From positions 890,783 through 954,782 of the forward strand of contig BCIJ01000002.1 of the NCBI GenBank assembly GCA_001599935.1: a DNA stretch of 64,000 nucleotides, in the 5' to 3' direction. Positions within the stretch are counted from its first letter, which is position 1; each line of letters starts with the position of its first letter. The translations under genes were made by a program, and so were the position numbers. The notes beneath the pieces are model-generated. The model ran no database searches, was not told the origin of the DNA, and was given only the letters and a program-made list of their open reading frames with translations. This stretch comes from Holtermannia corniformis (lineage: Eukaryota; Basidiomycota; Tremellomycetes; Holtermanniales). This document shows, in pieces, positions 1 through 12,013 of this stretch.

Positions 1-369
1 CCCTCGGTCATGGTCGGGCTCATGGCCGGCATCTGAAACTTGGACAGTGCGGCCGCAGCAGGCGACGCGCGGAAACCTGTCGGTCAGCCGAGTCGTACGA
101 TCGCACAGAGCGGACAGACCCCTAGAGGCGTTGAGCGCGCGCGGGAGCTGCCTGCGGGTGATGGCGAGTGCGCTGTACATGGTGCGGTCGTGGTGGTGAT
201 TGCGATTTGTGACTTTTGGTTGGGGGCGGCAACGGGCGGAGGACACGCGAGGGGGTTTAGACGGCTCGGCGTTTCGGCGTTTCAGCAAAAGGGGGTTACA
301 GTCAGGCACCATCTGACGCGTGCCGGTAACGCGAGCTCAACTTCGAACGATCAACCGGGAGTGAGCACC

Positions 370-3300
370 ATGTACAGCCGCGCGGCAAAGCAGGTCGGTC
401 CTTGGCCACCTTTACAGCTCACACCGCTCGCTACTGACTCTCGTAGATAGACAAGCTCTCGCAGCGCGTGGGCGAAAAGGTGTTTAACAACCAAAAGACC
501 CAGCTCAGCGATGAGTTCAAGGATTTCGAGGCCGAGATTGAGATGCGCCGCCAGGGCGTCGAGAGGTGGGTTACGCGGGATGGGGAGGCCGTGCGAAGGG
601 CGGAGCAGGGTGGAGCCGAGTTGATGGCCGTGCGCGTTGGATCAAGGGTGGCTGTTTGTTGGTGAGGGCGTGCGGACGGTGTGCATGGCCGAGCGAGCTG
701 TGGAGCTACTCAAAGCCCAGCTTCGTCCGTGCACCTATCACTTGAGTCAAAGGACCTGCATTCTACGCAGACAGACAGGCAGGAGCTTGGCTGCCAAGTC
801 CCCGCCTCTGCCAGTCTTTGCATCGTCAGTTCCCCAGCCATGACGGCAAAGTCGCAGATCACTAGAAGAGCAAGCTGCGCGAGAAGGATCAGCTACCTCG
901 GCTGGGTCGACTCAGTAGCGCTCCTAGGGCGCACGCGACCGCGGGCAAGTTTGGCGGCTAGCTGGCTCAGCTGACTTATTGGTCTTGTCTCGTACGGATA
1001 CACCCGCGCGAGCTGACCGTATCAGCCGATTCCACGCTGTACCCGCAGCTTGCGTCTTCGTCCAGTCCCCGTCGGGCGTCCGGGATGAGCTGGTTGAACA
1101 GCTGGATCTCCATCGTCAAATGGGCGTTGACGGCGAAAGGCCGAGCGATCAGAGCTAGGTAATGATCGCCACGGCGGTGTGGTTGTGAATCTTCGTCAGC
1201 TGGTAATCAGCCGCCGTTGCGCGATGAATCATCAAAGCTCGTGCTGAGCGTGACGTGGTGTAGAGACGCATAGGGACAAGCCGCTGGCTTGGTCTTGCAT
1301 GCGCCCACTGCACCCCGACCGATGTGCGTCAGGAAACCACGCGTTGCCGTTCATCGCAGTCAACTATATCAGCTGTGGCCTTGAGCTTGGCACGCGCGCA
1401 ATAGTTGCTCAACCGTCGTGATTGGGCTCGCGCAACGATAGCGTCGTGCCAGCTGTAAAGCTGTGACGTCCCTGTGCATTGTTGCGAGCCCCTGCACTCT
1501 ACGCCGAGGCGTGTCAAGGCGCGGGGATGCAGCTTTGCACACAGGCTGTATGAACCGCTGCTGTGCACGACTCGGTTCCTGCCAAAGCAGGTCTGAGTAG
1601 CGCGTCAACTGTTGCCTCGACTGTTGCGCTGACATCGACGTGGCTTTGCACATCAGATGGGGCAACAAGCAGGGTTTTCAGCTGTGTGAGCTGTTCCGTC
1701 CTGTGCCGTTACCCTGGTCAGTTGAACGTCCGGGAACCACAGCGGTGATCGCACAAGCGTGTCTTGTAGCTGTTAGCCAGCTAGCTCGAGCTTTCGCGTG
1801 CAATCGCCGAGAGCTGTGAGGGCGTAAAGTTGTCTGCGGGGACGAGGCCCTCGGTGTGGGCGCGAGAGTAGCTGCGTGTCAGCTACATTCGTCCGCGCAC
1901 ACAATTGCCTCAATTCGTCTGCCTAATCCGAGTTTGGACGTTGCGCGCTTTGATAATGCAGCCGAGTACAGGGCTTGTGATCACAGCTGCGATCAGCTTT
2001 GACCCATGCCTCATCTCGGCGCATTGGCTATAGTAGCTTGCTGGCGTCTCGGTACCTTTTACGGGCATTCGCGCTGATGCCCAGATGACGGCTTGGCTCG
2101 TTAGCTACCGGGATAACGGCGCATGCGCGTCTTGCGTACACACTTGGATCCCAGTAGGAACGCGGCGGCGCGCACAGCATGGCTGCGTTCCGTTCGTTCA
2201 CTTTTCTGTGCCCGCTTCAAACAGTATCCGTTGCCTCATCTCGAGCTGAGCAGTGTTGAGCACAGAGGCCTAGCTCAGACCGCGCACCGCTCTGAGCCGC
2301 CGCGAACAGCCCCTTGCTCATTCCAAGCTGATACCCCCAGGCTCCACGCGACATCCCAGCCATATCACCAACACCTGACCAAGCTGAAACCGTCGCCCGA
2401 CCCGCTCTCATCGTCAAAAGAAAAGGTGCTCCCGACGGAAGCGCTCGGGCTCGTCATGATTTCCTATGGCGAGGAGATTGCGCGCAGTGGCGTGTCGTCG
2501 ACGGGCGGAGGGTACGCCGAGGGCTTGGGCATGTTTGGCCGGGCGAGGTGTCGTCTGGCAGTGGTGAGTACTTGAATCTGTCTTTTCGTTGCGGATGGGG
2601 AGTGATCGTTGTGGCTTTGAATGGGTCTGGCTGGGAAGCCGGACCAGTTTGCATGCCCAGCCGTCTAATGTGAACGCTGTGTCGACCATGGTGTCGACCA
2701 ACATCCCGTGATTGTGGCAGCACAGAGACTGGCCTCAGCCGCACTTGTGCTCTGGCAATCGTGCAGTGTGGCTCATAATTACGACCACACATCGCCCGCG
2801 ACCCGCTTGATACGCGCTGCTCAACGTGACGAATAGCGCGTTGTGTTCCAAGAGCTCTGCCACCTCGACCCAAGCCTAGACACGACCGCCAGAGTACATT
2901 GCGGATCAAGCGCTTGACCAGACGCTTTGGCTGCTTCGAGACGGTATGCGCAGACTTGCATTTGATGACAGCTCCCCTACAACTCTGCTCCTTTGCTCGC
3001 CTCGAGCGTCAGAGGTTGGAGCGCGTTGGAGAGTCAAGGGGTCGGGGCTTACATCGGGTCTGCGTTGAACGAATGCTGCCTGGGTAGCTGAACCGCGACA
3101 CGGGCTAACTCCCCAGGCACAAGACGAGTTTGGCGCGCGCATCGGCGAGACGTACATTGCGGGCATGGGTGGGTCTCTCTTTCGCCGACAGCGCTGACGC
3201 CAGACACTGCGCTCGATACGGTCAAGGACTATATCCACCACCGCAAGAAGCTAGATTCGCGAAGGTGGGTTCCGTCGGGTCGACCGCGCTGACGACAGAC

Positions 3301-4486
3301 TGGCCCTCGACGCGGCGATCACCAAGCAAAACGGGAGCAAGAAGGAGAGCCGCGCGTTGGAAGAGGAAGTCAAGCTGGCGCAGGCGAGATTGTGAGCTGC
3401 ATCACACCGACCTAGCTGACGGCAGCGAGGAGACGGAGGAGGATGTGCACGTACGCATGGTTGCGGTGCAGGAGGGCGAGGCGCAGCAGTTTGCCGAGCT
3501 CACCGACCTGCTCCAAGCCGAGCTCGAGTACTTTAACAAGTGTCAAGAGATCTTGCAAGAGCTGCGTAACGAGTGGCCGACGGCTGGCACCCGACCGCGG
3601 GCGAAATCAAACGCGTCCGGACACTCCACACCGATCAAAACCCGTCCCCGCGGTGCATCCCGTGCCAGCCAGCTTGCGGAAGAAGACGCCGGTGGCCGCC
3701 CTCGGTCCCACAGCAACGCCAGCACTGGCAGCGCCAAAGGCAAGCGCCTGCTCCCTTCGTTCGGCTCGTTTGGCAAAAAGACCCCGCGCAAAGACAAGTA
3801 CGGCTCGTTGGACAATGACTCGCGCGAGGCGCTGGCCGATCAATCAGAGGAAGAGCGCTACGACCCGCCGCCGATGCGCCGCACGCACACGACGCCGAAA
3901 GCCAACGCGCGGTTCGTCAAGGCGCTGTACGACTTTGCCGGCGCTGCGCCCGACGAGCTTCCCCTTTGCGCCGGGCAGATTGTCGCGATCAAGAGCGAGA
4001 TGAATGGCGATTGGTGGATCGGCGAGTCGGACGGCAAGAGCGGTCTGTTCCCGTCGAGCTATACGGAAGAGTATGTTCCGACACCGACTGCGCCGCCGAT
4101 GCCTCGTCGCACCCTCCCGCCTATGCAGCAGCTCCACATTGGCTCGCCGCCAGAGACCGACAGCGAGGCGTATAGCGAGACGGAGAACATGACGGCGCCG
4201 CTGGCTCGGCGCACACCAAAGAAAGCGCCGCCGCCGCCGCCGTCTCGCCGCTCGCAATCATCCTCCAACCTCGTCTCGTCCATGCTGCAGCCGCCGCAAC
4301 CACCCTACCGGCGCGATTCCAACGAAGGCTCGCCGTTTGGAGGGAGCGACGAGGAGCACGCGCCTTGCGCGGCGTGCCACTGTGACGAGTGAGTCGTAGC
4401 ATCGCGACCGAGCTGATTGTAGATTCACGCAAAACCTGTTCAAGCCGCAGTCGACGACGTGCGCGAGCTGCTTTCACCCTCACTAG
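370..4486 (+). CDS. BAR-SH3 membrane-curvature protein with Cys-rich tail
   Basis: Eight exons (370-393, 447-565, 2341-2563, 3117-3168, 3204-3264, 3299-3391, 3426-4388, 4423-4486) keep one frame and give about 532 residues. The N-terminal 190 or so residues are a BAR domain (starts MYSRAAKQIDKL; later GEEIARSG, DEFGARIGETYIAGM) that should bind and bend membranes as a dimer. A linker rich in Ser, Lys and Arg follows, then an SH3 domain near residues 330-390 (ALYDFAGAAPDEL, GDWWIGE, GLFPSSY), a Pro-rich stretch, and a short tail with CAACHC and CASCFHPH that could bind zinc. The architecture resembles fungal endophilin or amphiphysin-like proteins of endocytosis, an inference from domain order. 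The gene is odd in having a 1775-base intron 2 and a 553-base intron 3; its last four introns are 34-35 bases. It ends 6 bases from a convergent gene. Confidence 0.88.
566..2340 (+). other. Giant intron (1775 bases) of the BAR-SH3 gene
   Basis: The preceding exon ends in GAG-AG before gtgggt. The next exon starts with G-CTC-CAC after ctgatacccccag, and the joined frame reads VERLHATSQPYHQHL, as expected inside a BAR domain. No exon continuing the BAR fold is visible between. No long ORF, transposon motif or obvious repeat was recognised inside. Confidence 0.7.
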
Positions 4487-4492
4487 TATGCA

Positions 4493-5102
4493 TCAGATGC
4501 GAACCGCGCGAAACGTGTAGCCCTGCCACTGCGAGCCTGGCACAAACGGGACGAGCTCGGCGGACGAGTGGGGGTAGATTTCGAGCAGCTCGATGAGGGT
4601 GTACAGCTTGCGTTTCCTGGCGCGGCGCGAGTCTGGCGTCAGCACGGACCTCGTTGTCGTCACTCACGGTCCAGGACGTATCCCGCGAGTGGAAGCGTTT
4701 CGTCCGCGTCGACGCTGTCGAGGACCCATTGGGCGGACCAGACCTGTCATGAGCTTGGTCTTAGGAGAGTCACCCACGACGAGTGGCGACTCGCGCAGCC
4801 TGTCGTCAGCACGGCCGCGGCGCACAGACCCACCTAGCCATCGACGGGTCCTTGGCGTCGACGCAAAAGTAGTAGCCGGCCGTCTCGTCCATTCTGGGCG
4901 TCGTCGCCCCGCCGTTGGTGACTGCGAGTCAGCGGGCCGGTCGCTGTGAGTGCAGGTACCGACGCCAAGCTTGGACGGTGGCCCACGGGACGATGGGAGA
5001 GAACCACGCTGTTGGTCAGCCGAGTGGGATACGAGTGGGCGACCTGCCTGGCTGGAGCTGTGAGAACATGCCCTTGTCCATGTCGCTGCCGCTGCTGCTC
5101 AT
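4493..5102 (-). CDS. Small BRCT-domain protein
   Basis: About 140 residues from six short exons on the minus strand. The protein begins MSSSGSDMDKGMFSQLQP. The middle has the elements of one BRCT domain: an N-terminal FSQL strand, a Gly-Gly turn (LTNGGATT), a hydrophobic strand YYFCVD, and the conserved Trp in VVWSAQWVLDSVDA followed by LPLAGYVLD. The C-terminus is basic, then helical (RKRKLYTLIELLEIY), ending FRAVRI. BRCT domains bind phosphopeptides in DNA damage and chromatin proteins; no partner is indicated here. The frame across the first junction works only if intron 1 uses a GC donor (CAG|GCAGGT), so the 5' end is uncertain. An alternative ATG lies at 5205. It converges on the BAR-SH3 gene. 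Confidence 0.6.
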
Positions 5103-5203
5103 CGCACTGCTCAGCTCGTCCGTGCTCACCGTGATCGACGGCGCGGCTTACGGCAGCAGGGCCGATCACCATCCTTGTTGATCTCGCAACGATCTCAACC
5201 ACC

Positions 5204-8171
5204 ATGCTGCTCGCCGCGTTGGTGCTGGCGGGCGTCGCAGCAGCTCAGTGTGCCCAGTATGGTGCCGAGGTCAACTCGGAGTGCGCCTGCCCTGCTGGCT
5301 TTGCTACGACGGGCTGTGAGCCAGTGTGCGGAGGCAGTCTGTACAAACCCGGCGCGGCAGCAACCAACGTGATGGGTTGTGCTTGTGCTGCCGGGTGGAC
5401 AGGACCAGCGTGTACAGGTGTGTGTGCGCTGCCAGAACAGGCTGACAACAGTGTGCACGTCCAGCTCGGCCTGTCAAGCCGTTTTGAGCCAATCTCAGAC
5501 GTCTTTGAATGACACGATCGTCTGCTCGCCGATCCCGAGGGTCTACTCGGCTTCCCACATGTCGTGCTCGGTCGTCCAGGCGACTCTGCAAGCGCTGTAC
5601 CCGCTCGAGTCGACCCTGACCATCTCGAGGGTACTGGATAGCGGTCTTTCTCCCGGCGGCAATGCGACGGCCTCGGCGGCAGGAATCATCACCGGTATGG
5701 CGGAAATCTATGCCCAGCTGTGGTACGACGGCGTCGAGCAGTTTTACTGTCGCGCAGGAGCATGTACGCAGCAGCAGAGTGGCAATTCTTCGCTGTGGAC
5801 GTGTCAGAATCTAGAATGCACCTGCATCCCCGGAACCGACTTTTGCGGCCGTTCCTCTTTGGTGAGTCGATGCGCATAGGCTCGGCTGACGGCAGAACCC
5901 GTCGTCGAATCTGACGGCCACGATCGACTCGCTTGGTGGCGAGCTAGTGATCGATTGCGCTCCAGCCGGGACATGCGCGTTCAAGCAGTTGTTGCTGCAG
6001 ACGCTTTTCGGCGCCAACGGGCTCGAGCTGACGGCATGTTCGTTTGGCGAGTGCGTCCAGCAGTACGTTATCGATCAAGCGCTGGGTGTGGCCGAAGTGC
6101 GGGGTTCTTCCGGATTGTCCGGCGGGGTCATTGCCGGCTTGGCTGTCGTCGGCGCAATCCTGCTTGCAATCATCGGGCTGGTCGTCTGGGGGATCATCCA
6201 CCGCCGGAAAGCGCGCACCCACTATCATGTCGACAAACCCGTCGGCGTGTCCATCGACTGGCGCGACGTGGGCTACTCGATCGAGAAGCGGGCGTGGCGC
6301 GCCGAGCGAGGGGAAAAGCTCATCCTCGACGGGGTCAGCGGGACTCTACCTGCTGGCGGGTTCTGCGCGGTGCTCGGCCCAAGTGGTGTGTATAATTGCA
6401 ATGACCGAGCTGACGCCAGGCGCGGGGAAATCCACCCTTGTCGATATCCTCGCAGGCAAGCGCAAGGCGGGTAAGACCACTGGGAGTGTTAGCTACTCGT
6501 CGTCCCCTCGCATCGGCTACGTCGACCAATCGGACGTGCTGTCGCCTACTTTGACTGTACTAGAAACGTTGGTATTCGCCGCTCGCCTGCGCCTGCCGGA
6601 ATCGTTCGCAGACAGCGTCAAAATCGAACGCGCACAAGAGGTCTTGGCGCAGCTTGGGCTCGGCGACGTGGCCCACACCCGCGTCGGCTCGGGTGAACAC
6701 CGCGGGATCAGCGGGGGCGAGATGCGCCGCGTCAGTATCGGCGTGGAGCTGGTCGGCGGCCCGGAACTGCTCGTGCTGGACGAACCCACGAGCGGATTGG
6801 ACTCGGTTTCCGCGCTGCGCTTGGTAAAGTTGTTGCGAGAGCTAGCCCGCGGCGGGACAACCATCATCGCGTCGATTCACCAGCCTTCATCCGCGCTCTA
6901 CCACGCTTTCGACACGGTCCTGTTGCTCGCGAGCGGGCGCCAAGTTTACTTTGGACCAGCTTCCACTGCGGCAGACCATTTCGCGCGCCAGGGCCGGCCT
7001 TGCCCTCCTGGCTATAACATTGCGGACCACCTGTTGGAAATCGCAAGCGCCGGATGGGAGCCTTGTGCAGACAAATCACCCGCCGTCGAGTATCCCCCGC
7101 TGCGCGGAATCTCGGTCGTCACCCCACACCGCGCCACCAAGTTCTTGACCCAGCTCGAGGTCCTGTCCGGCCGCGAGTGGCGCAACCTCCAGCGCGACAA
7201 GACGCTCCTGCTCTCCCACGTCACCGCCGCGTGTGTACTCGGCGTCTTTGCCGGCGGCCTGTACTACAAGGTCGATATTACGATAGCCGGCTTTCAGAAC
7301 CGCGTCGGCAGTTTATTCTTCCTCGGCTCGCTGATTGCTTTCTCCTCGCTAAGGTTGGTCGCTATCGCCGACCGCGCTGACCGCAGCGCACTGTACAACC
7401 TGGTCGAGGTCCGCCCGTTGTTCTTGCGGGAGCGCGCCGCTGCCTTCTACTCGTGAGTGATGCCAGTCCGACGTCGCTGACAGCAGACCCACCGCGTGGC
7501 TCCTCGCCCGCGTCCTGTTCGACGTCGTCCCCCTCCGGCTGCTTCCCACCATCCTCGTCTCGTAAGTCACTCCGTCCGACCTAGCTGACGCCAGCACCAT
7601 CGTCTACTTTAGTACGTCCCCTGACCCAACCTAGCTAACCGCAGTGGTCGGACTCTCCCGCGACGCCGCACGCTTCTTCAAGTTTCTCCTCATCCTCGTC
7701 GAATACTCGCTCGGGATGACCCTCTTTGTACGTCCCCGAGGTAGACCCCGCTGATAGAACTTTCTCCTCGCGACACTCTACCGCGGCGGGATCGCCATCC
7801 TCGTCAGCTCGCTCGCGAATCTCTTTCTCATGACCTATGCTGGGTACGTCCATCTGCTTGATCGAGCTGATTCCAGGTTCTTCGTCAACATTGGCCAGAT
7901 CCCACCCGTCCTCCGGTGGCTGCGCTACTTTTCCACCCTCGGCTACACGCTCGAAGCGCTCAGCGTCAACGAAGTCAATTCCGGCCTGCTCATCCGCGAC
8001 TCGCTCGCCGGTGTGCCCGTCGAGATCAACGCGACGATCATTATGGAAACGCTGTTTGGGTTTGGCGTGGGAAACTACTACAGGGATGTGCTGGTGCTGT
8101 TTGCGTTTATTGTAGGGTTTGCAGCGCTGCTCGTGGGCGTCGTGGTGTACAGGTTGAGGGAGAGGAGGTGA
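5204..8171 (+). CDS. ADP1: Adp1-like ABCG transporter with Cys-rich ectodomain
   Basis: The protein starts with a signal peptide (MLLAALVLAGVAAAQC). An EGF-like Cys-rich segment follows (CACPAGFATTGCEPVC, CACAAGWTGPAC), then a larger luminal domain with further cysteines and a membrane segment (GGVIAGLAVVGAILLAIIG). The ABC domain has Walker A GPSGAGKST, signature ISGGEMRRVS and Walker B ELLVLDEPTSGLDS. The C-terminal half holds about six membrane spans broken by short introns between 7350 and 7880, ending YRLRERR. Order and length match yeast Adp1, a half-size ABCG (White-Brown) transporter whose substrate is not settled. One intron falls exactly inside the Walker A coding sequence (GPSG|AGKST). 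The roughly 100 bases between its ATG and that of the BRCT gene would serve as a shared promoter. Confidence 0.88.
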
Positions 8172-8359
8172 TGCATCGAGGTATTCTGCAGGTTCAGCCA
8201 GCGAGCCAAGTATGCTTCTGTGAATAGAGTAGCCTCGAGCAGCGTTGCACTCTTGCGTGGAGCCTCGCTCACAGACGACGCCAGCCTGTAGCAGGTGTGG
8301 TGCATAAGCCCAGCTTACGCCTGGAGCAAGTAAGGATCTACAGACACGGTGCTTCTACG

Positions 8360-9851
8360 TCACGCCCACTCGCCCCCGTGAGCGTCATCACCATTCTCAC
8401 GCTCAAAGCGCGCTTCCAAAGCCTGCCATGCGTCCGCATCGTCCAGGATGTCACCAATGCGATCCTAGACGAGTCAGTGCCACCCGGCCAGGCAGTGCTC
8501 ACCCTCGCGGCTGTCTGGCATTCAATGATCCACCCTCGCAACAGTGAAAAGTCTTCCGAGGTGAACATGTCGTAGACGGTGCGCAGCCTGGGCCGAAGAC
8601 GGGCGATGGCGCTGTTGGGGCTGTCGGGAGTCATCTGCAAGAGCTCGGCGTCTATCGCCATGCCGCGCAGAATTGTGTTCTGACAGGTCAGCACGTTCAA
8701 GGTGACGCTCGACGCACGGTGATCCTCTGCCATGCCTTGATTTGGTCGTGCTGCTCCTCGAGCTGGCGCTGATCGTCAGCTTGGCCAGGTGGTGCGAGCG
8801 TACCTCGATCTCCTGCAACTCGGCTGGACCAGGATACCCCCCATAAAACTCGTAACTGATATCTTCCCACACATCGAGCTCTGCACTCTCGGCGGTGACT
8901 ACTATTTCCACGGGGCGCTTGGTAGCCGCAAGCAGCCGGGGGACCGTGCGACTTTTAGTCTTGCCGGCGGCTCTCGCCGTCATTCGCGCGCTGGCGAGCT
9001 CATAGGCATGAGCACCTTTGATCATCAGGCGCTCTTTGCGCAGCGTCGTCTTGAGCTCGGACTCGAACGCGGCGCGGGCCTGGGTTAGAGCCTCCTCGAG
9101 CTCCTTGGCGTGCTCGCGCTCGAGACGTTTGCACTCGTCTGCACGTGCGGCTTCGACAGCCAGACGGTGCTCTGCCTCGGCTTCTTGACGGCCTTGGTTA
9201 AGACCAGCTTGACGAGCGGCCTCGACGGCGGCTTGTGCGGCAGCATCGCGTCCTTGCTGCAGCTGCATCTGGCGTCAGCTCGAAACGCGGGCGTGAAACA
9301 TACATCGCGCTCGTTGATCAAGCGTGCATTGTCCGCACGCAGCTGCTCGATCTCGGCCTTGCGAGCCGCAGCCTTGTCCTAAGCTCTATCAGCACGGCCT
9401 GGACCGAGTGACCAACCTTGACGCCCTCCTGCAGAGCACGGATCGCTTGCGGGATGTTGAGTTGCGAGATGTTGACGAGAACAATATCCGTGTCAAACGC
9501 GTCATTCACCTGCAGGGTCAGCTGGGTCACCCAGACACGACGTACCGTCTTGAGGAGATCGTTGGTCAAGTCCTGCACGGTCAGTAGGTTTCCATCTCGT
9601 TCGACGTTGCCCAAGCGGAGGGTGTGTCGTGTAGCCCGAGCATGACTCCACATACCTGAACGAGCGCCTTGTAGTCGCCAGCCTCGGCGTTGGCCTGCGT
9701 CGCGAGCTGAGCACCATCAGCCAAAGCACAGACGTCTCGATCAACCTACCGATGCCCTTGACGGCTGCGGCGCATTGGCATCATTCTGTCCCCCTTGGGC
9801 CTCGACTTGCTCCGGTACGTCCTTCACCTGCATCTCGTCGATGTGGGTCAT
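8360..9851 (-). CDS. Alanine-rich coiled-coil protein, function unknown
   Basis: The start ATG at 9851 gives MTHIDEMQVKDVPEQVEAQ. Exons joined at short introns give about 400 residues. The central third is heptad-rich coiled coil (EAARQAGLNQGRQEAEAEHRLAVEAARADECK, shown here in two parts: EAARQAGLNQGRQEAEAE and HRLAVEAARADECK). A basic stretch (RAAGKTKSRTVPRL) and an acidic segment with WEDISYEFYGGYPGP follow. The last exon reads RIGDILDDADAWQALEA and ends GEWA. No enzymatic motif is visible. Its composition resembles the large coiled-coil gene at 18.1-21.0 kb, so the two could be distant paralogues or simply share low-complexity bias. A structural or scaffold role is a guess. It is divergent from the small gene at 9909. 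Confidence 0.6.
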
Positions 9852-9908
9852 GGTCGTCGTTGTTCACTGATAAAGCTTGAGCGCGGACAAGGGGTGGCGT
9901 ATGACGTG

Positions 9909-10355
9909 ATGACTACGAGTGTCTTTGCGGTTGAGATGCCCAAAGGTGTGATTGGACGCGGGCACACTAGGCCAGATGCAAACAATGGTGTAGCTCAAGG
10001 CGTCTACGGCACGCCCAGATCTCACCGCGGGTGCAAAGAAGAACAAGCTCACTTTGAAGCCGCACGGGCTTGGGCCGCTCAGTGGAACAATGGAGCCGTA
10101 TGACAACGGTACCTGCAAGGTGCGGAAGGTGATCACGAAGCTACCTATCCGCCAACGTGAGAAAGAGATGCCTTCACTCGAGTGGGCGGACGCCCCGGCG
10201 ATCTGACACCCGGCGCAGGTGGCGCAAGAAGGCGGCGGCGGCCCAAGTGTAGCGGGGCGTATACACAGTGCGAAGAGATCTACGTTTGGACAAAGGACTG
10301 GAAGGGCGGGCAGGCTGAGAAGCCCAGTCGACGACAAAGAACGGCTAGCGTGTGA
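9909..10355 (+). CDS. Small basic protein, function unknown (104 aa)
   Basis: Three exons (9909-9929, 10000-10156, 10219-10355) total 315 bases and keep frame. The second intron is a standard one for this genome (gtgag, then ctgac shortly before cag). The protein starts MTTSVFA, contains KKNKLTLKPHGLGPLSG, a basic run RGARRRRRPKCSG, and EEIYVWTKDWKGGQ, ending RQRTASV. No family is recognised. The first exon is only seven codons and its intron ends in aag, so the start is the weakest part. It is divergent from the coiled-coil gene at 8360-9851. Confidence 0.42.
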
Positions 10356-10541
10356 GTCAGTAGGGCACTGGCCGCTGCGAGATGTACATTGGACCCCAAG
10401 AATGCGAGCTACTTTCCCGACAGTCACGCCGGCAAAGTTGTACGCGGCCATGGCACCCGCTCCACCCTGACGCGACGGGCTTGCGTACGTCCACAGTGCA
10501 ATCGCACTCAGGTGCCTGTTACGTCAGTTCACTTATGCTTA

Positions 10542-11320
10542 TCACCGCTCGCCATTCGCACGTCGACACAGATCGCTTGGTGTTGGGTCGTCCACGTAGA
10601 AAGGCTGAGCGTATCCCAGCAGTGATTCTGCAATGCCATGACGGGCGAGCTGCAACGAGCACGCGTCGTCTGCGTCGTACAGCAGCTTACCAAGTCTGAC
10701 GGGATGAAGCGTGATCGTCGACCTTGCGAGCTTGTGCGCAAACGTCGGTCCGTTCAAGGGCGCCCGTGATACACCCCGTAAGGCCGTGTTGAACGCGTCA
10801 AGCGTTGAGGCTGCGTTCAGCATCGTTGACCTTGGCTTCGGCGGCCTCGGTCTTTTCTTTGCGCCCTTCTCAGCGGCATTCATGTTGCCTTGGTCCTGGC
10901 ACTTCACCAGGTAATCGAGCTCGCTGACGACCTGACCAACATGCGGCCTGTCGTCAGTGGAAAGTCGGTTGTGTCTGTGCGCATACATCACTGATCACTG
11001 CCTGTCGATCCAAGGACAAAATTGCTACAGCGTGTCGTGACCGTGAACTGTGGACGTCAGCAAAGTCTCGCAGCCATGTGCTCGACTACCTGCCAGGACG
11101 TACAGGTCCTGGAGAGAGTCGACACGATGGACTCACTCAACGCAATTGATAGGGGTCAGGTACCGCCTTTGCCGCGTTCAGAGCCGCCGTCTGCTCTGTC
11201 AAACGTCTGCCGAGTAGACTGGACAGCTCTGGCCGTTCTCAGGGAGATCAGGACTAGCGTGGTCGCCGCCGTCACCTCCATCTCGTTCTTTCTGGCGGCA
11301 CGGTGAGCGCACAGCCCTTT
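10542..11320 (-). CDS. Possible multi-exon gene, structure unresolved
   Basis: The minus strand here shows coding-like pieces rather than one clean model. A lysine-rich exon follows an acceptor near 10930 (VVSELDYLVKCQDQGNMN, then KKRPRPPKPRS and STLDAFNTALRG). A terminal exon reads SLLGYAQPFYVDDPTPSD and ends RANGER at 10542. A candidate first exon lies near 11315 (MEVTAATTLVLISLRTA). I could not join them in one frame with confidence. No domain is recognised. The alternative is that only the lysine-rich exon is real or that the region is degenerate. Confidence 0.28.
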
Positions 11321-11396
11321 CAAGGTTAGTTGCCCTGCAATTGCGGTGCTAGCATGGCGCTACAGTGGTGCTAGAGCCCCAGCGTCGAGATCAGCT

Positions 11397-12013
11397 ATGG
11401 AGCTCTCCTTGTCTACAGCATCAATCATGACGCCTGAAGCGGACGAGCTGCTCTTGTCTCTCGACGTCCAGATCGCTGCGATCCGCGCCCACCTGTGCCT
11501 CAAGCTCGGAAGCGACGCACCCATGGCAAGTCCTCACATCAGCCTGCGAGACTCACACGCTCCAAGCTCCGGCAGTACACACTCCTGCTCAAGATGGAAA
11601 AGACAGCGTTGCTTGGGCAGACGAGGATCGCCGTGAGTTCCAGCACACGTCAGCGCAGCAGCCACTGACTGGACGCCAGGTGCGGGACCTCAAGTTTGAC
11701 CTCTACATCGCCCGTCTGTATCAAGAGCCAGGCCTCGCAGAGCCGCTCGAAGAGCTTTGCGCCCAGCTCCCCGACGACGCTCAGTTGGACGTCCAGTCGA
11801 TGCTCGGCGACTTTCTCAGGCAAATTGACGTCGCGAGGGCCAATTTCAGGGTACGTTGCCGTCTTGTGTGCGGCGCTTAGTCTCTAGGTCCAAGTCGACA
11901 AGCTGCATGCGGCCTACGACGAGGAGAAGGATCCCAAACGCCTCAAGATTCTCGCGATGCGCATGGTGCCGATCCACTGCGCGCTCGACCTCCACGCAGC
12001 GCTGTACGAGTAA
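11397..12013 (+). CDS. Small helical protein, function unknown (163 aa)
   Basis: Four exons (11397-11525, 11567-11632, 11680-11850, 11888-12013) all have lengths divisible by three and join in phase 0. The protein starts MELSLSTASIMTPEADELL, although the in-frame ATG at residue 11 may be the true start. It is predicted to be almost entirely helical (LRQYTLLLKMEKTALLGQ, VRDLKFDLYIARLYQ, LRQIDVARANFRVQVDKL) and ends LDLHAALYE. The first intron uses a GC donor (ATG|gcaagt). No family is recognised. It is convergent with the gene ending at 12094. Confidence 0.6.

Noticed and set aside
1563..2575. Long plus-strand frames before the third BAR exon (for example from 2123)
   Set aside because: The part before 2341 has no BAR-like sequence and lies before a clear acceptor. 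Only the end of the frame is exon.
3543..4483. Many long antisense and alternate frames over the SH3 exon and over SPO14 (42-47 kb)
   Set aside because: They are GC-rich shadows of strongly supported domains and lack splice support.
9864..10451. Minus-strand 195-codon frame starting MAAYNFAGVTVGK
   Set aside because: The start looks like a small mitochondrial subunit, but the rest is unlike any protein. The plus strand in the same place gives a three-exon gene with standard splice sites.
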